Positions 1 to 7,420 of a stretch of 20,103 bases of DNA are shown here, in pieces. Made by a program: the position numbers and the translations under genes. Position 1 is the stretch's first letter. Every line of letters starts with the position of its first letter. Source of the stretch: Synergistaceae bacterium (lineage in GTDB: Bacteria; Synergistota; Synergistia; Synergistales; Aminobacteriaceae); the NCBI GenBank assembly GCA_022837505.1, contig JALHFZ010000030.1:1-20103 (forward strand), in the 5' to 3' direction. A model generated the notes under the pieces. It was given only the letters and a program-made list of their open reading frames with translations, did not search any database and was not told where the DNA came from.

Positions 1-666
1 TGCGAGGATGGCGGTCTTCTCCTCCGTCTGGCCGTAGGCCGCCCAGTCGCCCGTGAGGGCCGCAAGATACCCGATCTTCAGGGGCTCCTTCCCCGCAAGG
101 GCGGGGGGAACCACTGCTGCGGCTGCGAGAGTCTTTTCTCCGGCCTCCGGGGTTTCAGAGACGGCAGGCTTCTCCTCCGGCTTCGCCATATCGGGAGATG
201 CAGGGGCAGAAGGGGCGGGAGAGGCGGGTTCAGGTGCAGGAGCCGGGGCAGGTGCAGGAGCCGGAGCGGGTTCAGGTGCAGGAGCCGGGGCAGGTTCAGG
301 AGCAGGAGCCGGGGCAGGTTCAGGGGCAGGTGCAGGAGCCGGCGCGGGTTCGGGCGCCGTTGCCTCTGAAATTGCAGGCTTCTCTTCGGCCTTGGGCATA
401 TCGGGAGAGGCAGGAGCAGGAGCCGGTTCAGGGGCGGGTGCCGGAGCGGGTGCAGGAGCCGGGGCAGGTTCAGGGGCAGGTGCCGGTTCAGGGGCGGGTG
501 CCGGTGCCGGAGCCGGTGCAGGTACCGGAGCAGGTGCAGGAGCGGGGGCCGGGGCTTCCGCTTTCGGCGCTTCCTTCGGCGCTTCCGGTGCGGGTTTTTG
601 CTGCATCATAAAATATCCTGCAATGACAACGAGAATAACGATCGCGATAATCCAGTTGCGTTTCAA
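1..666 (-). CDS. Membrane-anchored LivJ-type (Peripla_BP_6) solute-binding protein, 5' part only
   Basis: This is the first 222 codons of a gene that runs off the left edge. The start is TTG at 666-664, preceded by AGGAGGT at 681-675 with good spacing; no ATG competes. Residues 2-4 are K-R-N, followed by a hydrophobic segment (about 5-21) with no lipobox cysteine and no obvious signal peptidase site, so an uncleaved signal anchor is likely. Residues 24 to about 190 are a low-complexity Pro/Ala/Glu linker containing two copies of a motif of the form SPDM-K-EEKPA-SE. The last residues (PLKIGYLAALTGDWAAYG) match the first beta strand and loop of type I periplasmic binding proteins of branched-chain amino acid ABC transporters. 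Known for the family: capture of amino acids or similar solutes for an ABC permease. Inferred: here the ligand-binding domain is tethered to the inner membrane by a long flexible arm. The ligand cannot be judged, and the rest of the gene and any permease genes lie outside the window. Confidence 0.82.
   Translation of the reverse strand, partial: MKRNWIIAIVILVVIAGYFMMQQKPAPEAPKEAPKAEAPAPAPAPAPVPAPAPAPAPAPEPAPAPEPAPAPAPAPAPAPEPAPAPASPDMPKAEEKPAISEATAPEPAPAPAPAPEPAPAPAPEPAPAPAPEPAPAPAPAPAPAPEPASPAPSAPASPDMAKPEEKPAVSETPEAGEKTLAAAAVVPPALAGKEPLKIGYLAALTGDWAAYGQTEEKTAILA
154..573. repeat. Tandem ~210-bp duplication coding a Pro/Ala-rich linker
   Basis: Two segments of the binding-protein gene repeat with a 210-bp offset. 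The easiest anchors are 154-198 and 364-408, which on the minus strand encode SPDMAKPEEKPAVSE and SPDMPKAEEKPAISE. Between and after them the DNA is a dense array of short GCAGGAGCCGG/GGTTCAGG-like words coding alternating Ala-Pro and Glu-Pro. All repeats are in frame with the minus-strand gene, so this is coding low complexity and not an intergenic array. Confidence 0.8.
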
Positions 667-710
667 AATATGCCACCTCCTGATAGTTTTCAGTCTTCAA
701 CATCTGTCAT

Positions 711-739
711 ATTCTACTACGTCCACCCCTTTCTCTCAA
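711..739 (-). promoter_or_regulatory. Sigma70-type promoter for the binding-protein gene
   Basis: On the minus strand TTGAGA (739-734) and TAGAAT (716-711) are separated by 17 bases. Each hexamer matches consensus at most positions. Transcription would begin near 704, leaving about 38 bases of leader before the TTG start. Confidence 0.6.
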
Positions 740-804
740 ACTCTTTTTTGGATTTTTCATTCTTTCCCGTCTTCTCGTTCCGTATTTTTTCCTCTGAGGT
801 ATAC

Positions 805-831
805 TTGGGAAAAAGAAAAAATTGATATAAT
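805..831 (+). promoter_or_regulatory. Probable promoter for the ornithine cyclodeaminase-like gene
   Basis: A perfect TATAAT lies at 826-831 in an AT-rich stretch. The best -35 candidate is TTGGGA at 805-810, only 15 bases upstream, so the -10 element is convincing and the -35 is weak. The start codon at 871 is about 33 bases after the expected transcription start. Confidence 0.45.
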
Positions 832-870
832 AGTTTTAATGACCAAATATTACCATTGGAGGGGAGTTTC

Positions 871-1962
871 ATGGCTTTTGAGCTGTCATGCTACCGGCAC
901 CCTGATTTTCAGGGGGAACCTTTTTCATCAGCCCCTGATGCCGCAACCGGCGACGTGGTCTTTCCGGGGGTCGCCCCCGAGGAATATCACGCCATGTCCA
1001 TTTTTCCCGAGTATTTCAAAATCGGCGGAACGTGGCGTCTGGCAGAGGAAAGCCGGATGGATTGTGTTGCCGTAGTTCAGGAAGACGGAAATCTCCGGAT
1101 CGTGGAATTTCGCAACCTCAAAGTCGGAGACAAGGTTGTGGTCGGACGGAAGGATGACGGCACGGAGGGGATTTTCGTCCACACGGACGGGTTCGACCAG
1201 TGCGAGGAATGCGGTGATGCCTTCGCCTTCCGGACGGGAAGATCCCGGGAGACCGCCTACTCCAGGGATTACGACACTCTGTATGACGTCCTCCGCTATG
1301 AAAAGGAAAACGGGTATATCCTCTGGGTCCTCGGTCCTGCCGTGGTCTTCGACTACGATTCCCGGGCATCCCTGGCGTCGCTGATACGGATGGGGTATGT
1401 CGACTCCATCCTCGCGGGAAACGCCCTGGGCACCCATGACCTCGAGGGAGCCCTGTACAAGACCGCCCTCGGCCAGGATATTTACACCCAGGAACAGATA
1501 CCCAGCGGCCACTACCACCATTTGGATCTTCTGAACCGCGCGAGGAAATATTCCTCCGTGAAGGAGTTCGTAGAAAAAGAGGGGATCACCGACGGCGTCA
1601 TGGCTGCTGCCGTGGAGACGGGTATTCCCCTGGTGCTCGCCGGATCCATCCGGGATGACGGCCCTCTCCCGGGGGTCATCGGCGACGTCTACGAAGCCCA
1701 GGACGCCATGCGGGCGGAGGTCCGCAAGGCCACCACGGTCATCTCCCTTGCGACCCAGCTTCACACCATCGCAGTGGGGAATATGGCCCCCTCCTACCGG
1801 GTGCTAAAAGACGGTACAGTACGCCAGGTCTGCTTCTACACCATAGACATATCCGAGTTCGCCGTGAACAAGCTCCGTGACCGGGGGTCCCTCTCCGTAA
1901 CCTCCATCGTGGCGAACGTGCAGGATTTTCTCGTCCACCTCAAAAACAATCTCTGCAAATAA
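871..1962 (+). CDS. Archaeal-type ornithine cyclodeaminase / LOR-SDH domain protein (TIGR00300-like)
   Basis: The protein has 363 residues. ATG at 871 is chosen because GGAGGGG (858-864) lies 6 bases upstream; the in-frame TTG at 858 sits inside that ribosome-binding site. Residues about 30-95 resemble the LOR/SDH conserved domain (MDCVAVV, then VGDKVVVG). Residues about 150-355 carry the family's most conserved blocks: LGPAVV, GYVDSILAGNALGTHDLEGALY, LAGSIRDDGPLP with EAQDAMR, and ATQLHTIAVGNM. The domain is shared by archaeal ornithine cyclodeaminases and by the C-terminal half of cyanobacterial ArgZ/AgrE, which convert ornithine to proline and ammonia using NAD+. Compared with the roughly 400-residue family members I recall, the first 40-80 residues seem missing, and there is no arginine dihydrolase domain. 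Role in ornithine or arginine catabolism is inferred from family; activity is unproven. It stands alone and converges on the M20 gene. Confidence 0.78.
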   Translation: MAFELSCYRHPDFQGEPFSSAPDAATGDVVFPGVAPEEYHAMSIFPEYFKIGGTWRLAEESRMDCVAVVQEDGNLRIVEFRNLKVGDKVVVGRKDDGTEGIFVHTDGFDQCEECGDAFAFRTGRSRETAYSRDYDTLYDVLRYEKENGYILWVLGPAVVFDYDSRASLASLIRMGYVDSILAGNALGTHDLEGALYKTALGQDIYTQEQIPSGHYHHLDLLNRARKYSSVKEFVEKEGITDGVMAAAVETGIPLVLAGSIRDDGPLPGVIGDVYEAQDAMRAEVRKATTVISLATQLHTIAVGNMAPSYRVLKDGTVRQVCFYTIDISEFAVNKLRDRGSLSVTSIVANVQDFLVHLKNNLCK

Positions 1963-1984
1963 AATTTTTCCTCTTTCGTAAATT

Positions 1985-2034
1985 GCAGACAATGGGGCCC
2001 TCCGGTGACATCACCGGAGGGCCCCATTGTCTGC
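1985..2034. terminator. Long palindrome, bidirectional terminator between convergent genes
   Basis: Arms 1985-2008 and 2011-2034 are perfect 24-bp inverted repeats around a 2-base centre, rich in G and C at the apex. It sits between the stops of two convergent genes (1962 plus, 2075 minus). The U-tracts on either side are short (TGTTTAAAG on plus, AATTTACG on minus), so termination in both directions is probable but may not be purely intrinsic. Confidence 0.7.
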
Positions 2035-2074
2035 TGTTTAAAGAATCTATCATACATCAGGATAGATCAGTATC

Positions 2075-3733
2075 TTAAACCCCGCTTTTTTCCGCCTCCT
2101 CCCCGAGGAAGGCCACGAAACGCCGGAAGAGATCCGGCAGCACTTTGAGATAGTAGGGAAGATGAATTCTCTCGGCGTTTTTGTGGTCGTCCTTCCCCAC
2201 GGGACCGAAATTGACCACGGGCACATCGATCTTTTTCAGCTCTTCGAGAGGAAAGCGGTACTCCACTCCCCACAGGGGCATATTCTCCCCGAGGGGGTCG
2301 AGCTCTGCCCCCTCCCCCTGAAATCCGAAATAGCTGAGGTCCATGATGCCCTGAAAGACTTCCACCGTTGAAATGGAGAGGCCGTATTCCTTTCCGGCCT
2401 CTTTGAGCCTGTCCACCGCCCGGAGGACGGCCTGTTCCCCCGGGGTCTTTCCCAGGTTCCGGCGGGGAGGGTAGTAGGGGGGGAGAAAGCCGACGACGAT
2501 GAGAGGCCCCTTCTCCCCCGAGAGATCGAGCAGAAGGGAAGCCGTCTCGACGCATCGCTCCCGCTCATCGAGATGGGAGGGGAGGGAGGAAAGAAACTCC
2601 CCGACTTTGCCGTCAAAGCCGTCCGTCCGCTTTCTTGCGAGGACTTCCAGTTCTCCGTAGGTGAGCACCCTCGGTTCGGCCTTATGCCGGGCAAAAGAGA
2701 CGCCTCCCCGGGCTTCCACCGTCTTTTTCTGTTCCTCCAGATAGTCGAGGGTCTCCCTCAGGGCAGCCATGGCCACGGCTTTCATATCTTCGATGACCGC
2801 CCCGGGAGTTTTTGATACGGTGAGGAGATTGTAATAGGCCACTGCCCGTTCGGGAAGGGTAACGGAATAATTTTTGACGAGGTCGTGAAAGCGCAGGCAC
2901 GCCTGGGGAGGAAAGGATATTCCCTTCAGGCTTTCCGCCGAAGAGGCCGCTCCCTCCAGTTTCCCGGCGATATTGGCGATGAGAAGGGCGGAGCTGATCC
3001 CCTCGTAATAATCCCCCACATGGGCCTCTCTGCCGACGCACAGATAAAAGGGCATGATCTTTCCGATGGTGCCGAGGTAGACCCCTCCGGCAGGAACGCC
3101 CCGTCCCCCCACAGAGGGCTCTCCGTTGAGGCAGGCGGAGAGCTCGATCCCCCATTCCTCCTGAAGCTGCAGCAGCCAGGGGAGAGCCCCTCTCATCCCC
3201 GCGGAGGTGTTCTCCTCGTCGGGGACGGCAAGGAAGAGGACGTTGCAGGGGAAATCCCCATCCCTCGAGACCTCTCCGAGGAGGCACATCTCGAGGGCGA
3301 TCCCCGCCTTCATATCGGAGACCCCCCGCCCGAAGAGGTAGTCCCCCGAAGCCAGGTCCTCCCGTGCCTCGTCAGAAATTTCGAGCTCCCCCACTCTCTT
3401 TGAAAGCTCCTCCGGTGAGAAGGCGAGGTGTTTCAGGGGGCCGTATGCAGAAGCATCCACCACGTCGAAATGCCCCGTGACGATGACCGTTTTCTTCGTG
3501 CCCGAGCCGGTTTTTACCAGGGCGGCTACGGCCTTCCGTTCGAGAGGATCTCCCTTCACGGGGAGGAAGCGCAGATGGGACGGGTTCTTCTGAAAATATT
3601 CAAGCTCCGACAGCTTCGAACGGATGAATTCGGCCGTCCGGTTTTCCTCCCGGGACATGGAGACCCCCGGTATGGAGACCAGTTCCACAAGGAGGGAATA
3701 GAGATCCTTTTCATCAAAGGAAAGCATCTTCAA
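2075..3733 (-). CDS. M20 family metallohydrolase, RocB-like (arginine utilization family)
   Basis: The protein has 552 residues, which fits the RocB branch of M20 better than the roughly 400-residue DapE/ArgE branches. Metal-site motifs are intact: GHFDVVD (H88, D90), GRGVSDMKAG (D140), PDEENTSAG (E173, E174), and a late His in VGKDDHKNAERIHLPY. Known: M20 enzymes hydrolyse amide bonds with two zinc ions; RocB is linked to arginine use in Bacillus, but its reaction is not established. The start is taken as TTG at 3733, 5 bases after GGAGG; ATG at 3727 (11 bases after) is the alternative and changes only two residues. The upstream mscS stop codon (3736-3734) touches this start, so translation is probably coupled. 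Its convergent neighbour is an ornithine cyclodeaminase relative, which fits an amino acid catabolic setting. No signal peptide is visible, so it is cytoplasmic. Confidence 0.8.
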   Translation of the reverse strand: MKMLSFDEKDLYSLLVELVSIPGVSMSREENRTAEFIRSKLSELEYFQKNPSHLRFLPVKGDPLERKAVAALVKTGSGTKKTVIVTGHFDVVDASAYGPLKHLAFSPEELSKRVGELEISDEAREDLASGDYLFGRGVSDMKAGIALEMCLLGEVSRDGDFPCNVLFLAVPDEENTSAGMRGALPWLLQLQEEWGIELSACLNGEPSVGGRGVPAGGVYLGTIGKIMPFYLCVGREAHVGDYYEGISSALLIANIAGKLEGAASSAESLKGISFPPQACLRFHDLVKNYSVTLPERAVAYYNLLTVSKTPGAVIEDMKAVAMAALRETLDYLEEQKKTVEARGGVSFARHKAEPRVLTYGELEVLARKRTDGFDGKVGEFLSSLPSHLDERERCVETASLLLDLSGEKGPLIVVGFLPPYYPPRRNLGKTPGEQAVLRAVDRLKEAGKEYGLSISTVEVFQGIMDLSYFGFQGEGAELDPLGENMPLWGVEYRFPLEELKKIDVPVVNFGPVGKDDHKNAERIHLPYYLKVLPDLFRRFVAFLGEEAEKSGV

Positions 3734-5992
3734 TCATTCCTCCGGATTTGCTTCCCTCTCCTCTTCAGGGGCGCCCTGCATGCGGAGAACGAGAGGAGCT
3801 GCTGAATCAAGATGGACATCCATCTGGGGAAAGGCTATGGTGATGCCTGCGTCCGCGAAGAGGGCGACAAGGCGGTAGCGTATATCGCTCGACACCTTCA
3901 CTGTGGACGCCACGGCCATGTCTATCCAGAAATAGACGGTAAAGTCCAGGGAACTGGGGCCGAATTCCCGAAAGAGTACGTAGGGCTCGGGGTTCTTCAG
4001 AACCCGGGTGTGCTCGCTGACGGCCTTGAAGAGCAGCCGTTCCACCTCCCGCACGTCCGATCCGTAGGATACGCCCACGTTGACCCTCACCCGCATTTTC
4101 TGATCAGTATGGGTCCAGTTGATGATCTTGTTGTTCAGAAAGTAGCTGTTGGGGACGAGAACGTCGATGTTATCAAAGGTCTTGACCAGAGTAGCCCGGG
4201 ACCCGATTTCCACCACACTGGCGTAGAGACCGTCCACCTCAATGATGTCGTCCATCTTTATGGGCTTGCTGAACATGAGGATGAATCCGCTTATGAGGTT
4301 GTTGAAGATGTTCTGGGCACCGAAACCGATACCGATGGCCAGAGCACCTCCGAGGAAGGCGAAGGCCGTGAGGGGGATGCCGATGAGGTCGAGAGCCGAA
4401 AGGAGGAAGGTGGCCATGAGGATATAAAAGATGATTTTTCGAACCGCCTGGGCGACGGATGAATCCATACCGAAGCGAACCAGAATTTTCCGGCTGAGGA
4501 AGTTCGTGATCCGTCCGCTGAAGAGAAAGGCCATGCCGAAGAGGATGACGGCAAGGACGACCTTCGCCACGGTGACGTTGAACCCCTCTCCCGACCAGAG
4601 GGTGGTGTTCCAGACGGAAAGAAAGCGGTCTTTTCCGTAGCTCGTCACCTTCTCGGCGATGCGGAGGGTGTTGAATTCATTGTTCATCTCCTCCTGAAGG
4701 CGGTTATACTGCCTCAGCAGGTTGAACGTGCCTGATACCGATTCCGTGATGATCTCCGTTATTTTGCTCAGGGAGGTGATTCTGTTCCTCAGGCTGACAG
4801 AGACCTGGGGAAGATCGGCTTTTTCCAGTTCCCTCTGGGCCGCGAGGAGGTCCGCCTGGCTTGTGACGAAGGCGTTCTGCTTTACCTGGAAGGAGTTTTC
4901 GAGCTCCTTCATTCTCTCCGTGACGGTGGAACGGATCTCCCAGAGCTTCTCCGAGCTGAGGGATTTCTTGATCAGATCGTACCGGATGTTCCATATCATG
5001 CGGGTCTCATCGAGGTAGATGAGTTTCTGCTCATTCAGTTCAATGGCGGCCTGATTCAGCCGGAGCTGCCCCTCAAGCTCGGCAGTCTTCGACTCTGCGA
5101 TCAGCCGGTCCTTTTCCGTACGGACGGAACTCTGAACACCCTGGCTGCGGACGAGTTCGGCCCTGATCTTCTCCCGTGCCTTCTGGAGTTCTTCAATCTC
5201 CTTGCGGACAAGGGTGGTCTGCTCATCAAGACGGGCATTATGCTCTTTTCTGTCCGCCTCGTCGTACTCAAGATTGCTCCGCACCTTTTCCACGGCATCG
5301 GCAAGAATCTTCTTTTTCTCTTCATAGACTTTTTTCTTCTTCATAGAGTCGTCGAAGCTTTTTCTCTGGATAGCCTGATTCAGCCTGGCAACCTCCACCT
5401 CGACCTCCAGCCTGCGGAACTCAAGGGGATTTCTCTCCACGCTTCTTGAAAGGCGCTCTTTCCGCTCCTCCGCCGCCGCTACTGCGTCCTGCAGCTTCCC
5501 CTTCATCCCTTCCAGGGCATCGATGGAAGAGGCCACCGTCTTCAGCCGCTGATCGGCTATCTCATAGCGGTTCAGCGTTTCATCATAGGTGGAAAGGGTG
5601 TAGGGAGGCTTCTTCTGCAGAAGTTCCTTCTCCTTGAGGTCTCCCTCCGCCCCTCCGTCAGCGGCGGCGTTCGCGTTGCTCAAGATCGTCGAATACCGGG
5701 TATAGGCGTTCTCGAGAGTTCCGAGGGAGAGAAGGAGGGATTGGAACTCGGCCTCATCTCCGGCGTACATTCCTTCGGATTTTCTGCTGAGGAGAAGCTC
5801 CTTTTCCTGGCGTATCTCCTGAATACGGAGGTCGATCGCCTCCTGGCCGGGAGGGGGGGTCCAGCCATTTTTCCCGCCGGTCTCCTCTGTCTGCGCTTCT
5901 GCTGACAGGGTAAGAAGGCTTAGAAAAAGCAGCGCGAGAAGCAGGGCGATTCCCGATACCCTCCGTCCCGCTCTATTATGAATTGAAATCAT
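3734..5992 (-). CDS. Large MscS-family mechanosensitive channel with long periplasmic coiled coil
   Basis: The protein has 752 residues. ATG at 5992 follows AGGAGG by 8 bases; the reading frame extends further upstream to 6028 but without a ribosome-binding site and with a worse signal peptide. Order of parts: signal peptide 1-33 (ends in SAEAQ); charged, Glu/Lys/Leu/Gln-rich predicted coiled coil about 50-450; three membrane segments about 472-492, 517-537 and 541-575; then the MscS beta and C-terminal domains to about 728. The pore helix carries the family signature (LGGALAIGIGFGAQNIFNNL, 547-566), and the end has IAFPQMDVHL, typical of MscS. Known: MscS channels release solutes on hypo-osmotic shock. 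The architecture recalls MscK/YbdG-type enlarged channels, with fewer membrane segments than MscK. It lies 102 bases after the flavoprotein gene and is immediately followed by the M20 gene. Confidence 0.88.
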   Translation of the reverse strand: MISIHNRAGRRVSGIALLLALLFLSLLTLSAEAQTEETGGKNGWTPPPGQEAIDLRIQEIRQEKELLLSRKSEGMYAGDEAEFQSLLLSLGTLENAYTRYSTILSNANAAADGGAEGDLKEKELLQKKPPYTLSTYDETLNRYEIADQRLKTVASSIDALEGMKGKLQDAVAAAEERKERLSRSVERNPLEFRRLEVEVEVARLNQAIQRKSFDDSMKKKKVYEEKKKILADAVEKVRSNLEYDEADRKEHNARLDEQTTLVRKEIEELQKAREKIRAELVRSQGVQSSVRTEKDRLIAESKTAELEGQLRLNQAAIELNEQKLIYLDETRMIWNIRYDLIKKSLSSEKLWEIRSTVTERMKELENSFQVKQNAFVTSQADLLAAQRELEKADLPQVSVSLRNRITSLSKITEIITESVSGTFNLLRQYNRLQEEMNNEFNTLRIAEKVTSYGKDRFLSVWNTTLWSGEGFNVTVAKVVLAVILFGMAFLFSGRITNFLSRKILVRFGMDSSVAQAVRKIIFYILMATFLLSALDLIGIPLTAFAFLGGALAIGIGFGAQNIFNNLISGFILMFSKPIKMDDIIEVDGLYASVVEIGSRATLVKTFDNIDVLVPNSYFLNNKIINWTHTDQKMRVRVNVGVSYGSDVREVERLLFKAVSEHTRVLKNPEPYVLFREFGPSSLDFTVYFWIDMAVASTVKVSSDIRYRLVALFADAGITIAFPQMDVHLDSAAPLVLRMQGAPEEEREANPEE

Positions 5993-6034
5993 CGGGCATT
6001 CCTCCTTTTCCGGCCGGCAAAAGGTCACGACGGA

Positions 6035-6062
6035 ACGGGCGGAAGCATTCTCTTCCGCCCGT
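6035..6062 (-). terminator. Hairpin after the nitronate monooxygenase-like gene
   Basis: Arms 6035-6045 and 6052-6062 are perfect 11-bp inverted repeats with a 6-base loop, 33 bases beyond the stop codon at 6095. On the minus strand the stem is followed by TTCCGTCGTGACC and only then TTTT, so there is no proper U-tract. It may be a weak terminator, an attenuator, or an mRNA-stabilising stem upstream of mscS. Confidence 0.4.
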
Positions 6063-6094
6063 CCGATAATCAGGTGCTTTCGGACACGAAAGGC

Positions 6095-7171
6095 CTATTC
6101 CGGAAAAAGCTCCCGGATGATGTCCGCCACATGCTGCAGTTCGGTTACCCTCGTCACGTTTGACCCGCAGAAGAAAAGCCCCTCTTCCCAGTTGCCCCGG
6201 TAGGCGTCTATCAGGGCCTGGGCTATGCAGAAAGTCTTCTTTTCAGAACGGTAGCGGCAGTGAGTCAGGCAGTTGGCTATACAGGGTTTGCTCTCCACGT
6301 TTCCCTCGAGATACTGGGCGATGAAGGGTGATTTGAGGGCTCTTCCGGGAAGGCCGGCAGGGCTTTGGATAATGACGACGTCATCTTCCGTGGCGTCAAT
6401 ATAGGCCTGCTTGAACCTGTCCGATGCGTCCCCCTCGTAGGTACAGGCAAAGCGGGTCCCCATCTGAACGCCCCTGGCACCCAGGCTGAAGGCATGATCT
6501 ATATCCTCCCGGGTCCAGATTCCCCCTGCGGCGATGACGGGGATATCCGGCCCCAGCTCCCTCTCGACGAAGGCAACGAGTTCGGGAACGACGCTGTCGA
6601 GGGAAAAGGCTTCGTCGTCCACCTGGTCCATCTTCGTGACGCCCAGATGGCCTCCGGCGTATTTCGGCGTCTCCATGACAAATCCGTCGGGAATGCGGCC
6701 GTAGGTCTTCTCCCACCGGCGGGATATCAGGGAGGCCGCCTTCACGGAGCTGACTATGGGAACAAGGGCGACGTCCGGAAAGTCTTTCGCGTATTCGGGA
6801 AGCCGGAGGGGAAGCCCCGCTCCCGAGACGATGACATCCACCCCTCCCTCGCAGGCGGCCTTTATATGGCGATCGTAGTCCGTCAGGGCCACCATGCAGT
6901 TCAGGGCGATGACCCCCTCCGGTCCGGCGATCTCCCGGGCCTGAAGGATGGATTCCTTAACAGCCCTGACGTTTGCCTCGAAATAATTCCGTCCGTTATA
7001 GAAGGAAAAATTGCAGGCCAGCCCCACGCTGGCAATAGTACCTACTCCTCCGCTTTTCGCGACGTGGCCCGCCAGGCGAGGGCCCGAAATGGCCACCCCC
7101 ATTCCTCCCTGAATCAAAGGATAGCGCGGCCGGTGCTTCCCCAGCTGTAAAACAGGTAATTTTGCGGTCAA
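6095..7171 (-). CDS. Nitronate monooxygenase-like flavoprotein (2-nitropropane dioxygenase family)
   Basis: The protein has 358 residues. The start is TTG at 7171, preceded by AGGAG with 9-base spacing. It shows the FMN-binding TIM-barrel pattern of the NMO/FabK family: YPLIQGGMGVAISG (17-30), NCMVALTDY, DVIVSGAGLPLRLP, the KYAGGHLG segment whose His is the usual catalytic base, VIAAGGIW and GARGVQMGTRF for FMN phosphate. Known: relatives oxidise nitronates or act as enoyl-ACP reductases (FabK) or other FMN oxidoreductases; sequence alone does not choose among these. A C-terminal cysteine group (C297, C301, C305, C315) is an extra beyond the classic fold. Substrate unknown. It may share a transcript with mscS and the M20 gene, although a hairpin lies between. 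Confidence 0.8.
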   Translation of the reverse strand: MTAKLPVLQLGKHRPRYPLIQGGMGVAISGPRLAGHVAKSGGVGTIASVGLACNFSFYNGRNYFEANVRAVKESILQAREIAGPEGVIALNCMVALTDYDRHIKAACEGGVDVIVSGAGLPLRLPEYAKDFPDVALVPIVSSVKAASLISRRWEKTYGRIPDGFVMETPKYAGGHLGVTKMDQVDDEAFSLDSVVPELVAFVERELGPDIPVIAAGGIWTREDIDHAFSLGARGVQMGTRFACTYEGDASDRFKQAYIDATEDDVVIIQSPAGLPGRALKSPFIAQYLEGNVESKPCIANCLTHCRYRSEKKTFCIAQALIDAYRGNWEEGLFFCGSNVTRVTELQHVADIIRELFPE

Positions 7172-7193
7172 AAAGCCTCTCTCCTCTGCTGAA

Positions 7194-7221
7194 ATCTTAC
7201 AATACCGACGATACCGGTGAA
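7194..7221 (-). promoter_or_regulatory. Possible promoter for the nitronate monooxygenase-like gene
   Basis: On the minus strand TTCACC (7221-7216) and TAAGAT (7199-7194) are 16 bases apart; each matches consensus at 4 of 6 positions. The expected transcription start is very close to the ribosome-binding site, which is why confidence is low. Confidence 0.3.
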
Positions 7222-7341
7222 AAAGATCATTGAACCATCACATTTTACCCATAGAGGGCGATTCAGGCAAGGAAAATCTACGGACTCTCTCCGAAAAGAG
7301 GGGGAAGGGAGCTCTCGATCAGAAGAATTCTCCCCCCTTCG

Positions 7342-7370
7342 TTGACTGGATTCTTCCCCTCAGCTACCAT
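7342..7370 (+). promoter_or_regulatory. Probable promoter for cyuA
   Basis: TTGACT (7342-7347) and TACCAT (7365-7370) are separated by 17 bases. The -35 is near consensus and the -10 matches at 4 of 6 positions. The GTG start at 7421 would leave a leader of about 43 bases. The rest of the 249-base intergenic stretch (7172-7420) shows no other clear element. Confidence 0.5.
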
Positions 7371-7420
7371 AGGCGAACAGGCTGCAGGCTTCATAGACCC
7401 AACCCATGGGAGGTAAAAAA

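Noticed and set aside
150..580. Regular short repeats suggesting a CRISPR array or minisatellite
   Set aside because: Repeats are in frame with the minus-strand protein, and there are no constant repeats separated by unique spacers.
53..1075. Plus-strand open frame with Gly-Ala-Gly-Ser repeats, silk-like
   Set aside because: It is the antisense of the Pro/Ala linker. The minus strand has a promoter, ribosome-binding site, signal anchor and a recognisable binding-protein start, and the plus frame runs on into the start of the next gene.
928..1764. 278-codon minus-strand open frame within the ornithine cyclodeaminase-like gene
   Set aside because: The plus strand carries the conserved family blocks, and the antisense product is low-complexity with no recognisable domain.
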